Below, one piece after another: positions 54,835 through 64,000 of a DNA stretch of 64,000 nucleotides. Below the pieces are notes generated by a model, which worked only from the letters and a program-made list of their open reading frames with translations, was not told where the DNA came from and did no database searches. The DNA comes from Odobenus rosmarus divergens (taxonomy: Eukaryota > Chordata > Mammalia > Carnivora > Odobenidae), in assembly GCF_000321225.1 (NCBI RefSeq), contig NW_004450563.1, forward strand, positions 1,365,008-1,429,007, written 5' to 3'. Numbering within the stretch: position 1 is the stretch's first letter; each line of letters begins with the position of its first letter. The position numbers and the translations under genes are program-made.

Positions 54835-55880
54835 AGTTGTTCTATAGTAAATGTGAGGACTTCTGTTCATCAAAAGAAACCATTAAGAAAGAAATGAGGC
54901 AAACCACCAACAGAAAGCAAATATTTAAAAAATATACACCCATCAAAACTATATATTCAGAATATCTTGAAGAAATATAAAGCAATAAAAAGGACAACAC
55001 AGTAGGGGAAAAAAGGCAAAAGTCACTACTAAATAAGATATCCAATGGCTAATAAATCTATGAAGGGCAATAAGCCACAGAAAATACAAACTAAAACAAT
55101 AGAAGTATGATTACACACTCGCTAGGATGGCTAAAACTAAAAAGACAAGAAATGCCAGTTGTTGGCGCAAGTATAGAATGACCAGAATTCTCGGACGTTG
55201 CTAGTATGTGCCCATACTAGTGCAACCACTTTGGGGAAGTTTTGATAGTATTTGCTAAAGCTGAGGATGTAGGAACCACACAACCTCTACTCCTGATAAT
55301 ATACCCATCAGAAATGTGTGCATATGTTTACCATAAAAGCATATTCTAGAATGTTCAAAACAGCACAATCAATAATAACCCCAAGCTTGAAATTTTCCAA
55401 ATGCCCTACCAAACACTGAATGAATGAATGAATGAATGAATGAATAAATAAATAAATAATAAATAAATAAATTAAAATTATCCTTACAATGGAATATCAT
55501 TACAAGAATAACTGAGTGATGTACAACTATGTGCAACAATGTGAATGATTCTCACAATGTTGAACAAAAGTAGCCAGACACAGTAGAGTACTTACTGTAT
55601 GATTCTATTTATATTTGGTAAAACAAAGGAAGGCAAAACTAACTCATGTCTGCCATATGAAATCAGAATAATGGTTAGGAGGGTAGTGACTGATGGGGAA
55701 CACAGGGAGTTTTGGGGGCTTGGGTAACATTCAGTTTCTTAATCTGGGTAATGTTTACATTAGGTGTATTTACTTTGTGAATATTTATACCATATTTGTA
55801 GTGGTGTACTCTTATGTATGTATGTGTGTGTGTATCTAAAACATATCTGTCATCTATCTACATTATATTTCAATATGAAG
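54835..55880 (+). mobile_element. Old L1M ORF2 3' part and 3' UTR, plus strand
   Basis: In order: TTCTGTTCATCAAAAGAAACC, GATATCCAATGGCTAATAAA, GCTAGGATGGCTAAAACTAA AAAGACAAGAAATGCCAG, GCAACCACTTTGGGGAAG, AATGGAATATCATTACAAG, AGCCAGACACAGTAGAG, TACTGTATGATTCTATTTAT, GGGTAATGTTTACA. The frame is broken. A tetranucleotide expansion replaces part of the coding sequence. Confidence 0.8.
55417..55472. repeat. (TGAA)n(TAAA)n microsatellite
   Basis: TGAATGAATGAATGAATGAA... then (TAAA)n with one TAA slip. It lies where L1M usually reads gtgaatggataaac. Confidence 0.95.
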
Positions 55881-56559
55881 TTGTTAAAAACATCAGCACA
55901 CGTACATGGCAAAACACACACATAACACTACAGAAAAGTAAGAGTTTCCCTTCCTGCCCACCCCTCCATTCAACCCAAGTCCCTTTATCCCAAAGTTTGT
56001 TGAACTTAAATTCAGGGAACACTTTCTCACATTAGGGAAACTGTTATTAATAAGGTGGAGTACAGAGGATACAAAAGTCACATTAATAAGGAGCAGTTTA
56101 AATTAATTATCAGATGACAGCTTTGGTTTCAAGAAAACAATGAAATGGGGGATTGTATCTCCTATAGGATCTCAGTTTGACTCTCTGTATCCAAAACTCT
56201 GGATGGTTTTTCTAATGAAATACCTATCTGTGAGATTTATCAATCTGTCACTCACTCTTTCATCATAAGAACAAATAAATATTATTACAAGATTAAAAAA
56301 GGGCAGAAACTCAGAGTAATGCATTTCTGAATTTCGAACAGAGATAAAAACCCACTGTGATGCTGTGTTTTAAATGTGATCTGGAATATAAAAGTTTGTA
56401 GTAACTCTGGGCACCAGTAAGAGAATATTCAGCCAACATACTCTGATTTATTTAAGCACCTACTGTTATTTTTTACCATTGGAGTCTGAAGAGTCATAAT
56501 GACCTGTTCCAAACAAACAGGCAAATTCTTATCTGTAAGACAATTCAAAGCTGAGCTGA
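55881..56559. other. No confident feature
   Basis: Noncoding. No placed repeat and no exon signal. Confidence 0.45.
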
Positions 56560-57060
56560 GGAATAATTTTCATAAACACACCTTGACTACAGACATATTA
56601 TTACATTACTAATTGAAGTATTTCTTTGAAATTACTGGTTGAGAGCCAATAAAATCTCTACTGAATTATACCCAAGCCTGATGAAAAATTGCTTTCAATC
56701 AGAATGTCAATAAAGCTATTAATAACCTTTCTGAAGCTGCTTCTTACTTAGTGAGGTAACCAGGCAGCTGCTGTAAAAAAAAAGAGAAGCAAAGCATCCC
56801 CTCCCCCATTTCTCTACTAGGACAGTGTAATGTGAAGCTCATTAATCTGCAGTGACATCTCCCTCTTGTCAGCCTGCAAGGCAGAAATGGTTTCAGTCTA
56901 GGGTAATATTAAAATGGTGGTAGGAGAGTCTCCCACCCACTTCCATTGAGCTTTATTTGCAGCACTGAAATATGTATAATTGAAGGCGTGCCCATCATTT
57001 TATTAGGAGAAATGTAAAGACCATCTATCAATGTCAAAGACAGGAAGTTGATACCCTATA
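56560..57060. other. Candidate conserved noncoding DNA
   Basis: A repeat-free block with many ATTA-type homeodomain cores (for example CATATTATTACATTACTAAT) and mixed-composition stretches such as AGTGACATCTCCCTCTTGTC and CAGCCTGCAAGGCAGAAATG. This look is typical of conserved regulatory DNA, but conservation cannot be shown from one sequence. Confidence 0.3.
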
Positions 57061-58514
57061 TCAAGCATTATTCAGCACTTGCAAATCATTCAGAAAGATC
57101 AATTATTACGGTATTTATTTTAAACTGCCCAAGTTGTATCCACAAAAGTGAGACATCCATCTTTATCAGTCACATACCTTTAATTCCCAACGTTGTTAAC
57201 TGGGTATTTCGTATTATAGCCAGCCACTTTTTGAATTCTGAAAAAGTAGCAATTTTTTATATCATTGAGACATTTCTGAATTTATCTTCATTATTCCTTT
57301 CCTTGAATTCAATAAATTCTTGTTTTATGAATCCAGTGCATAAGCCCTTGCTGAATAAAGTCTAATAACTGCAAGATATCTTTAAGTGAGAAGTGATTGT
57401 GCAGGCTCATTACTTAAAACTGTGGGAAGAAGATGGGGTGGAATGAACTTTACCCAGTTATCTGAACTTTCAGAATCTCCACAGACTCAAAGTCTTGCTC
57501 ACAAGAACCAGTAAGAAAAGAGAGGGAAAGCAATCGCAAACAAAGATTAAATTTCTAGTGACCATGTTACCACCGGAATTTCCTTAATCTCCTTAAACCT
57601 CCCTCGAAGTTTTCCTCTTTCTGTGAAAGGTTGAAATTGTGTGCCAAGGAAGCGCTAGCTTTGACGTTAATAATTTATAGATGTTGGCAATAGATATAAT
57701 CACTTTAAGTGTTATGGCAATAGCGGCTGTCAATAACTTAAATATCTAGAATGAGGATTGGGGAAAGAGAAGTGGCATTCCTATTACATATTCAAAGTAT
57801 CTTTGTTTACAGTACAGAATTAAATTTGCTCTCTTAAATCCAACCAGAGGATTGTGATGAATTTAAAATATACTGAGAAAATGGACAACATATGGATTTT
57901 AAGATTGATTAAATATCTAAATAAGCCAATCAATATGAAGGGGGAAAAAGGGAAAGCAAGTGCTTTGAAAACAAAACTAAAGCACTCATAAGACAGGAAA
58001 TGAAGGCTATTATGGAATGATTGCATATATACACACACAGATATACGCAACATTTTGTGAAATTGTTGTTTTCACAAAATTTAGGTTTTAAGCGTACTTG
58101 CAGCTCTTTTTCACAATTCCTAAGAACTCTAAAAGAAGGAAAATAACATTTAACATTCATCATTTAGCTTCAATTCACTTTCAAAGTATTCCTTTTACTA
58201 ATATTTAATGTCCTTTTTGCCAAAAATTAACACTTAACTCTGACTCTTAATAAAAAAAAAAATTCAAGTTGGTATCTCCAAGTACGCGCATTCATCACCT
58301 CTCTAACGCAACAGCCAACTTTGTGCCACGAGCCCTACCTGGCAGCCCTCCCTTCTCTCCTTTCTATGTCGATCTGAGTTACATGTAGAGGCTACAGGGA
58401 AGATGCCTGAAAAATACTAGAAAGCCTTTTTCTGCACTAACCCAACCTACAATAATCTTTGATATCTGATTTTCATACTTATATTGCTCAAACCTATGGT
58501 TTGGTTTGGTGATT
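57061..58514. other. Unique noncoding DNA
   Basis: No placed repeat and no exon signal. A 105-codon plus frame at 57048-57365 has no domain. Confidence 0.45.
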
Positions 58515-58945
58515 GATTAGTTGTGTGACCAGACTTCCTAGACTCAAATCTTGCCTACTTCACCTATTAGCTGTGCCCCCTTGAGTAAATTACATAAGTT
58601 TCTTTGCCTCTTATCTTCATCCATAAGATGAGAATGGCAATAGTACCTTTCAAAGATAGGTAGGGATAAGATGAGGTAAGATGCTACATGTAAAAGTTTT
58701 AGGGGCACCTGGGTGGCTCAGTCGCTTAAGCCGCTGCCTTTAGCTCAGGTCATGATCCCAGGGTCCTGGGATCGACCCCCGCATTGGGCTCCCTGCTCAG
58801 CGTGGAGTCCGCTTCTCCCCTGCCTGCCATTCCCCCCCCTGCTTGTGCTTGCTCCCTCCCCCTCTCTCTTTCTGTCAAATAAATAAATAAAAATCTTTAA
58901 AAAAAAGTTTTAGAAAAGTTCATGGCACACAGAAATCAAATAATA
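58515..58945 (+). mobile_element. MIR SINE, split by a Can-SINE
   Basis: GTGTGACCAGACTTCCTAGA, ATTAGCTGTGCCCCCTTGAG TAAATTACATAAG, TTTGCCTCTTATCTTCATCC, then after the SINE AAAAGTTCATGGCACACAG. This is the sense MIR order. Confidence 0.8.
58702..58902 (+). mobile_element. Can-SINE, full length
   Basis: GGGGCACCTGGGTGGCTCAG head, GGTCATGATCCCAGGGTCC core, CT-rich body, AAATAAATAAAAATCTTT tail. Duplication AAAAGTTTTA at 58692-58701 and 58903-58912. Confidence 0.95.
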
Positions 58946-58974
58946 CAAAACAATTATTTTAGTACACATTTGAG

Positions 58975-59090
58975 GGAGTCTTTCTGTTAGACACATTTCT
59001 AAGCACTTTATATGTATTAGCATATTTAATTCCAATGACAACCCTATGAAACAGACACTATTATCTTCATGCAGGAATACTGGATTCTGT
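58975..59090 (-). mobile_element. MIR SINE fragment
   Basis: ACACATTTCTAAGCACTTTA, ATTTAATTCCAATGACAACC CTATGAAACAGACACTATTA in antisense MIR order. Confidence 0.75.
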
Positions 59091-59299
59091 AATACTTGGT
59101 CATGTCGACAATATGTTGGCTGGGCTTAGTTATACTATAATTAATATAATTTGATATGTAGCAATTCTGAAGTATTTAGACTCAAAGTGAGTTAGTCTAC
59201 AAAGTTTCATGTATAGGATCACATGTTTGGGAAAGTTCTCACAGTTATTTATATCACCTGTAAGGTACAAATTACTATTTTAGGTAACTCTTCAAATAT

Positions 59300-59412
59300 T
59301 AAGGTTCGGAACTGATCCTCATAGAAATCAAATAGATTCCCCAAGTCACTCAGACAGCTGATAGCACAGTCAAGATATGAGCCTAGAAAATTCTGGCCTT
59401 CATGTCCCTGAC
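59300..59412 (-). mobile_element. Possible MIR fragment
   Basis: TTCCCCAAGTCACTCAGACA GCTGATAGCACAG and GATATGAGCCTAG resemble the antisense MIR 5' part. Confidence 0.5.
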
Positions 59413-60479
59413 ATGTCTTCTGGAAATGAATATTTAGGACTTCTGCAAAAGCATGACAGTAGGTCTGAAACCCAAGGATACTAGTCCCAGGCAAAGGGCT
59501 TGACTTTACAACACAGGAATTTTGCACATCTGGGAATATTTTGTTGAAACAAATTTAACTTGTAAATGGTTTTATTTGCTCGTTTTTACTTTATTTATTT
59601 ATTTATTTATTTCAGAAATCCTGAACAGATGCTAAAACGCAGCTTACTGCAAGGATGCAGAGCAGAAGAGTGCTCAGAGAGAGATGGGCCACACCTGACT
59701 TCCTGAGGTGGGAGAGGGAAACTGATTCCAGAAATAACAATTATTCACTTACACTTACCCGCTCTTCCTGGAAAAAAATGCCACTAAACTTTTAGTGAAG
59801 GAATATAAGGCATAAATATGTTGCTAGACCAGGGGAGAGAGAGAGGAAACAAACAAAGCAAAACTGAAGAAGTCTGCTGAAGGAATCCAAAATCTAGTAA
59901 GACCTCGCCAAGAGTGATAAGGATGCAACTCTGCCTGGTAGAACCCTAAAGTCTCCAGCTTTGTAAATCCAGGGGGCAGGGAAAAGGAAAGGTTGGATGA
60001 CATTATGACAGATCACTAACCCACCCAGAACCATAGACACTTACTCTTACACAGACACATCCACGCACTCATATTGAACACTTATCTCGAACACTGCAGA
60101 AATCTCTCCTGTTAAACTAGGAAAGTAACAAAACAGAGTCCTCCTCTCTAGAATGTAAGCAGACCACTCAGTCTGGTGTTTAGGTTTTCCCAGGTGAAGA
60201 TCACCCCTGCCCAAACCCTCAAAAGCAAAGTGTACCTGTTCAAATACCCACCATGTAAGCAGTTGCTAAACTAATATTTAATTACTTAGTTACAAATGTG
60301 AATTAATAAGGTAAGACATATGAGATATTTGGGGAATTCTTCTAAGTAAAAGTGACAGAGGTGAACATAAAATCACCCCCAAAGGAAGTGACATGTGAAA
60401 AAATGTGCATCCTTAAAACAAGATATATTGCAAAAACAAACAAACAAACAATCGAAAGACAGGGTTTTTTTTTTTGAAA
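59413..60479. other. Noncoding; (TTTA)n at 59.59 kb
   Basis: (TTTA)5 at about 59590-59611 and (AAAC)n at about 60433-60450. No gene recognised. Confidence 0.5.
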
Positions 60480-61480
60480 CTTAAATATATATAATAAACA
60501 CAAAAGTTTTAAAGTTCAAGAAATAGAATCTAGGTAGTAGTCATTCAGATTTTACTACGAATTCTTTCAAACGCTCGATGGTGGAAAATATTTGTAATAA
60601 AATGTTGAGAAAAATCAATAGAAATTTTAGAGAATAAAGTTTTATAAGTCTCCTGAAAAGAGTTGAAAACAAAGAAAAGGAAATTAAAATGATGTGAAAA
60701 AAGTAAAGAACATAAGGAAACAATTCAGAACCCCGGTATGCAACTAAAAGCTGTTTCAGAAAATCCAGAGAAACTGGAGCAAAGAATCAAAGATATACAT
60801 AAAAATTTTTCTCCAAATTAAGTTATGTGTCTCTAGATTAAAAGAACTCACCCAGCACAATGAGTGGGGAGAATATGCTCTTAATTACAACATAGTATAG
60901 TCTCAGAATTGCATACAATGGGAAGGGGAAAAAAAGGGGGGTGTGGGGAAATGCAGATGCAGGAAGGAGATCAGAACAAGCATGACTCTCATTGGCTACG
61001 CTGAATGCCAAAAGACAAGAGAGCAATTCCCTCCAACCTCCCCAGGGAAATTATTTTTACCTTAGAATTCTGTTCACACTCAAACTATCAATCATGTATG
61101 AAGAAGGGATTCAGCTATTTTCAAACATGCAAGATCTCAAAAAAAAAAAAATTACCTTCAACAAACTCTTTAGATAGTTACTTGAAATGCAGCTCTTTTG
61201 CTCTGGCAAAACAAACAAATAAGAATGAAGATCCAGACCAAAAATGGATTGAACCTAGGAAAGCATTAAATGGAATCAATTCTCAGTCTGACTGCAGTTC
61301 AGAGGGGTCCCAAGAAGTCAGTCTTTGCAAAGTTTGAGAATATATGAAAGCAGGAGAGTGAAACAAGGGGAAAAATGGCATTAGAAAATATTCAGAGTGA
61401 GGAACCATGAAAATTTTATGAAAACCAATGTAGTCATCCTTAATGACACAGCTCTGCATTTAATACTTTTCTGTAATTCA
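60480..61480 (+). mobile_element. HAL1-like (half-L1) LINE, plus strand
   Basis: TCTCTAGATTAAAAGAACTC ACCCAGCACAATGAG (about 60831), CAAAAGACAAGAGAGCAATT (about 61007), TAGAATTCTGTTCACACTCA AACTATCAATCATG and TTCAAACATGCAAGATCTCA follow the HAL1 order as I recall it. It is the strand-opposite relative of 4977-6840. A 110-codon frame at 61005-61337 is a remnant, not a gene. Confidence 0.65.
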
Positions 61481-61793
61481 AATAATAAAAATATTGTTTA
61501 TATGAATGTTGCATATGGAGAACTTACAAATATATAAAAAAGAACAGGAATACAGTTAAAGGAAAGGGGAAGAAGTACAAATGTACGCATCTTACAAAAT
61601 GGTGGATAAAAAATACTTTTGATGGAACAAGAATTAAGAGATACATTTTTCTAAAAGATAACCAACTGAATAAAAAAAAAGAAAGCAATATGACTATTGT
61701 GATGTGGTTGCCAAATGAAATATAGATTGCTCAGTTAGTTAAACTGGGTTTTGAGATAAACAAGGAATTCTTTTAGTTAAGCATGTCCCCTGT

Positions 61794-62353
61794 TGTCTTA
61801 GCCTGTTCAGGCTGTTATAACAGACTACCATAGACGGGATCACATATAAGCAACAGAAATTTGTTTCTCACAGTCCTGGAGGCCAGGAAGTCCAAAGTCA
61901 AGATGCTGACAGATTGTCTGGAGAGAGCCTGCTTTCTGGTCCATAGATGAAGGTTTTTTCACTTGTGTTCTTACATGGCAGAAAGGGGTAGAGCAATCTC
62001 AGGCCTTTCTTTTTTTTTTTTTTTTAATTTATTTGAGAGAGAGAATGAGATAGAGAGAGCATGAGAGAGGGGAGGGTCAGAGGGAGAGGCAGACTCACTG
62101 CTGAGCAGGGAGCCCGACACGGGACTCGATCCCGGGACTCCAGGATCATGACCCGAGCCGAAGGCAGTCACTTTAACCAACTGAGCCACCCAGGCGCCCT
62201 CAGGCCTTCCTAATAAGGGCACTAATCCCCTTTTTGAGGGCTCCATCCACCTACATGGCCCAACACCTCCCAGAGACCCCACCTCCAAATACCCTCACAT
62301 TGAGAATTAGGTTCCAACTCATAAATTTGGGGAGGCACCTTTAGTCTATAGCC
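61794..62353 (-). mobile_element. MaLR (MST-type) LTR, minus strand, carrying a SINE
   Basis: Antisense order: TGTCTTAGCCTGTTCAGGCT, ACCATAGACGGGATCACATA, TTGTTTCTCACAGTCCTGGA GGCCAGGAAGTCC, TTCTTACATGGCAG, AATAAGGGCACTAATCCCC, GAGACCCCACCTCCAAATAC, and TAGTCTATAGC. CCTGT occurs on both sides (61789-61793, 62354-62358), a 5-bp duplication as expected for this class. Solo LTR. Confidence 0.88.
62010..62199 (-). mobile_element. Can-SINE, minus strand, inside the MaLR LTR
   Basis: T-rich tail, TTATTTGAGAGAGAGAATGA, GAGCAGGGAGCCCGACACGG, CTCCAGGATCATGACCCGAG, end GAGCCACCCAGGCGCCC. Duplication TCAGGCCTTTC / TCAGGCCTTCC at 61999-62009 and 62200-62210. Confidence 0.95.
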
Positions 62354-62460
62354 CCTGTAATATTTGGGACATACTTTTTTGAAGATATTGTTTTGCTTAC
62401 AGGAAATTCCAACTGAATTGGGAATTACATATTTTTATTTGTGAGATATAGCAACCCTAT

Positions 62461-64000
62461 ATCATCAGAATGGGAGAGGTAATTTGAAGGTTGGTGTAAG
62501 GTAGCTAAATCCTTGCCTATTAAAACAAGGAATTAATATGTAATATCTAAAGCAAATAAATTCAAAAATATTGTGGAAACAATACTTATGGATATTGAGG
62601 TATCAGAAGAAAAAAAATTAAGAATCTAACCATCTTACTTCTGAGGACAGGATTAGAGCTAAGATGGAGTTCAGCACAATACTTTTGGTTTAGCCACATG
62701 CCTCTGTTAGTTTAATAATATTATAAACCTTTAAAAATTAAGTAATTATAATAAAAAAAAAGCAAAACTGCAATGATGAAGAACAGTGAAAACTCTTGAT
62801 AGTAAAACCATGAGCAATTATAGAATAGACATGAGAATAGTTAGTACTGAGAATCCCCAAATTAAATAATTGGCTATTCAGAGTATACTGGCAGGAACAA
62901 GACTACTGTGGGGCAAAGAACTAAAGCAGAAAGGTAGATGCCTTTAGATTTATGAACAAGATAGATTTAAGGGTAGATTTAAGAACAAGAAAAAGGCATT
63001 TCCTGAGCTGCATATGGTAACCATTTACTGTGTTGCAAGTGAGGATAAAACATGGGTCTACATGTATGATTGTCATCAGATGGATTGCTTATAATTAGTT
63101 CGCACTTCGCACTTTCACACGGTGTCGGTTCAGTTGGTCACCCTGTAATGTTCCTCTGGATGAAGACTCTCTCAGACATTGTTACAGACTAGTACCTCAC
63201 CGGGGTAGATCCTGCCTGAGAGTCGGGGGTGAGCATCGTAATGTCTAGGATAGACAAAGCAGACAGGAGGTGCCTATTAGGAGATTGCCTTTACCAGGAT
63301 TATTTTTGAGCTATTTGTAGGAGGAAGATATTAGGGAACTTCTTCCCGCTGGTTTCATTAATACACAAATAAAAAGAACATTCTCAGCAATAAGGAGTCT
63401 GCCACTGCTGTGTGCAATATGAGGTCTTGGAGTCTGGGAGAAAAAGTTGACAAAAAATGATTGCAGAACCTATCTAAAGATTAGATATAATTGAATTAAG
63501 TTGCTAAACACTTGCATAGGTGTTCTCAAACCAACATAGTTTTTAAATGATTTCCAACTCTAGCTGTGACCTGTCCTTCATTCATATACTAGCTACATCA
63601 TTGACTGGCTGTTGTACACTAATCTGTAAAGTAAATAATACATATTCCTGGTTACCCTTTCTTCTTCCATGACCAGATTGGATTATACATCACCAGAGAA
63701 AAATTCCAAATGTAGTGACCACTGAAACTCAGAAAAGTTCTAGAGAAAAGGAATGATATCTGTACTATCAGCTCTGTTTCCTTCAGATTATTCTAGCCTT
63801 ATACCTAAATAAGCTTCTAATTTATAATCCAGGGTACAAGTTCAGATGTCCAGAATGTAAAAGTGACATTATTTCTAGATCTTGCTATCCAACAAAAGAG
63901 CCAAATAAATCTAACTAGTTTACCTGTAAGGTGAATGATAGGGTGTGAAAATCAAGTTTGTTATGTCTATACAATGTTAGTGAAAAGTAAGTAAGAAATC
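62461..64000. other. No feature seen to the window end
   Basis: Noncoding sequence with no recognised exon, RNA gene or placed repeat. Confidence 0.45.

Larger units (their letters stand above)
61695..62460. mobile_element. Inverted-repeat (MITE-like) element split by an LTR
   Basis: The left arm (about 61700-61788: TGGTTGCCAAATG ... AAACTGGGTTTTGAGATAAA ... CATGTCCC) and the right arm (about 62370-62458: GGGACATAC ... GAAATTCCAACTGAATTGGG ... TATAGCAACCC) are diverged inverted repeats. The MaLR LTR sits at their axis. This resembles a known palindromic mammalian repeat that I cannot name with certainty. Confidence 0.6.

Overview
This window is vertebrate nuclear DNA from a carnivoran mammal. 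It holds 18 copies of the tRNA-derived Can-SINE, recognised by the head GCGCCTGGGTGGCTCAGT, a (CT)n tract and an AATAAATAAAATCTTT tail. The younger copies carry a CACTCCCCCTGCTTGTGTTCC-like body, which I associate with arctoid carnivores (bears, pinnipeds, mustelids). I see no canid SINEC_Cf or felid-type copies, so an arctoid source is likely; this is inference. I recognise no host protein-coding exon, tRNA gene or rRNA, so the window is intergenic or lies inside a long intron.

Layout. 0-9 kb: an old L1 (about 0.36-1.39 kb, minus) interrupted by a SINE and by a 61-bp L1 stub, then a HAL1-like LINE (about 5.0-6.8 kb, minus) interrupted by two SINEs, plus further SINEs. 9-17 kb: a (CA)n tract, an unresolved LTR-like repeat, unique sequence, then an old L1M 3' region (15.5-17.1 kb), a truncated carnivore L1 end and a SINE. 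17-36 kb: four MaLR/MLT1-type LTRs, MIR, MER5A, L2, old L1 and SINE copies, including two SINEs set head to tail in the same target. 36-43 kb: a long decayed L1M with two SINEs and a GGATA-type minisatellite, then a 3'-truncated U6 retropseudogene with a 17-bp target-site duplication. 43-47 kb: a class I-like ERV LTR, a SINE, two MIRs and a 152-bp (TTC)n tract.

The main element is a full-length but inactivated L1 on the minus strand. Its insertion spans 47778-54379 and is flanked by a perfect 17-bp duplication (47761-47777 and 54380-54396). The duplication does not abut the L1's own poly(A). It lies 693 bp further on, past non-L1 DNA that ends in its own AATAAA signal and second poly(A). This is the signature of an L1 3' transduction.

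54-64 kb: an old L1M with a tetranucleotide expansion, a non-repetitive stretch that reads like conserved noncoding DNA (about 56.56-57.06 kb), MIRs, a second HAL1-like LINE (plus), and a three-layer nest (SINE inside a MaLR LTR inside an inverted-repeat element) at 61.7-62.46 kb. The sequence content is almost entirely a stratigraphy of retrotransposition, and nothing in it forms an operon or a host pathway.
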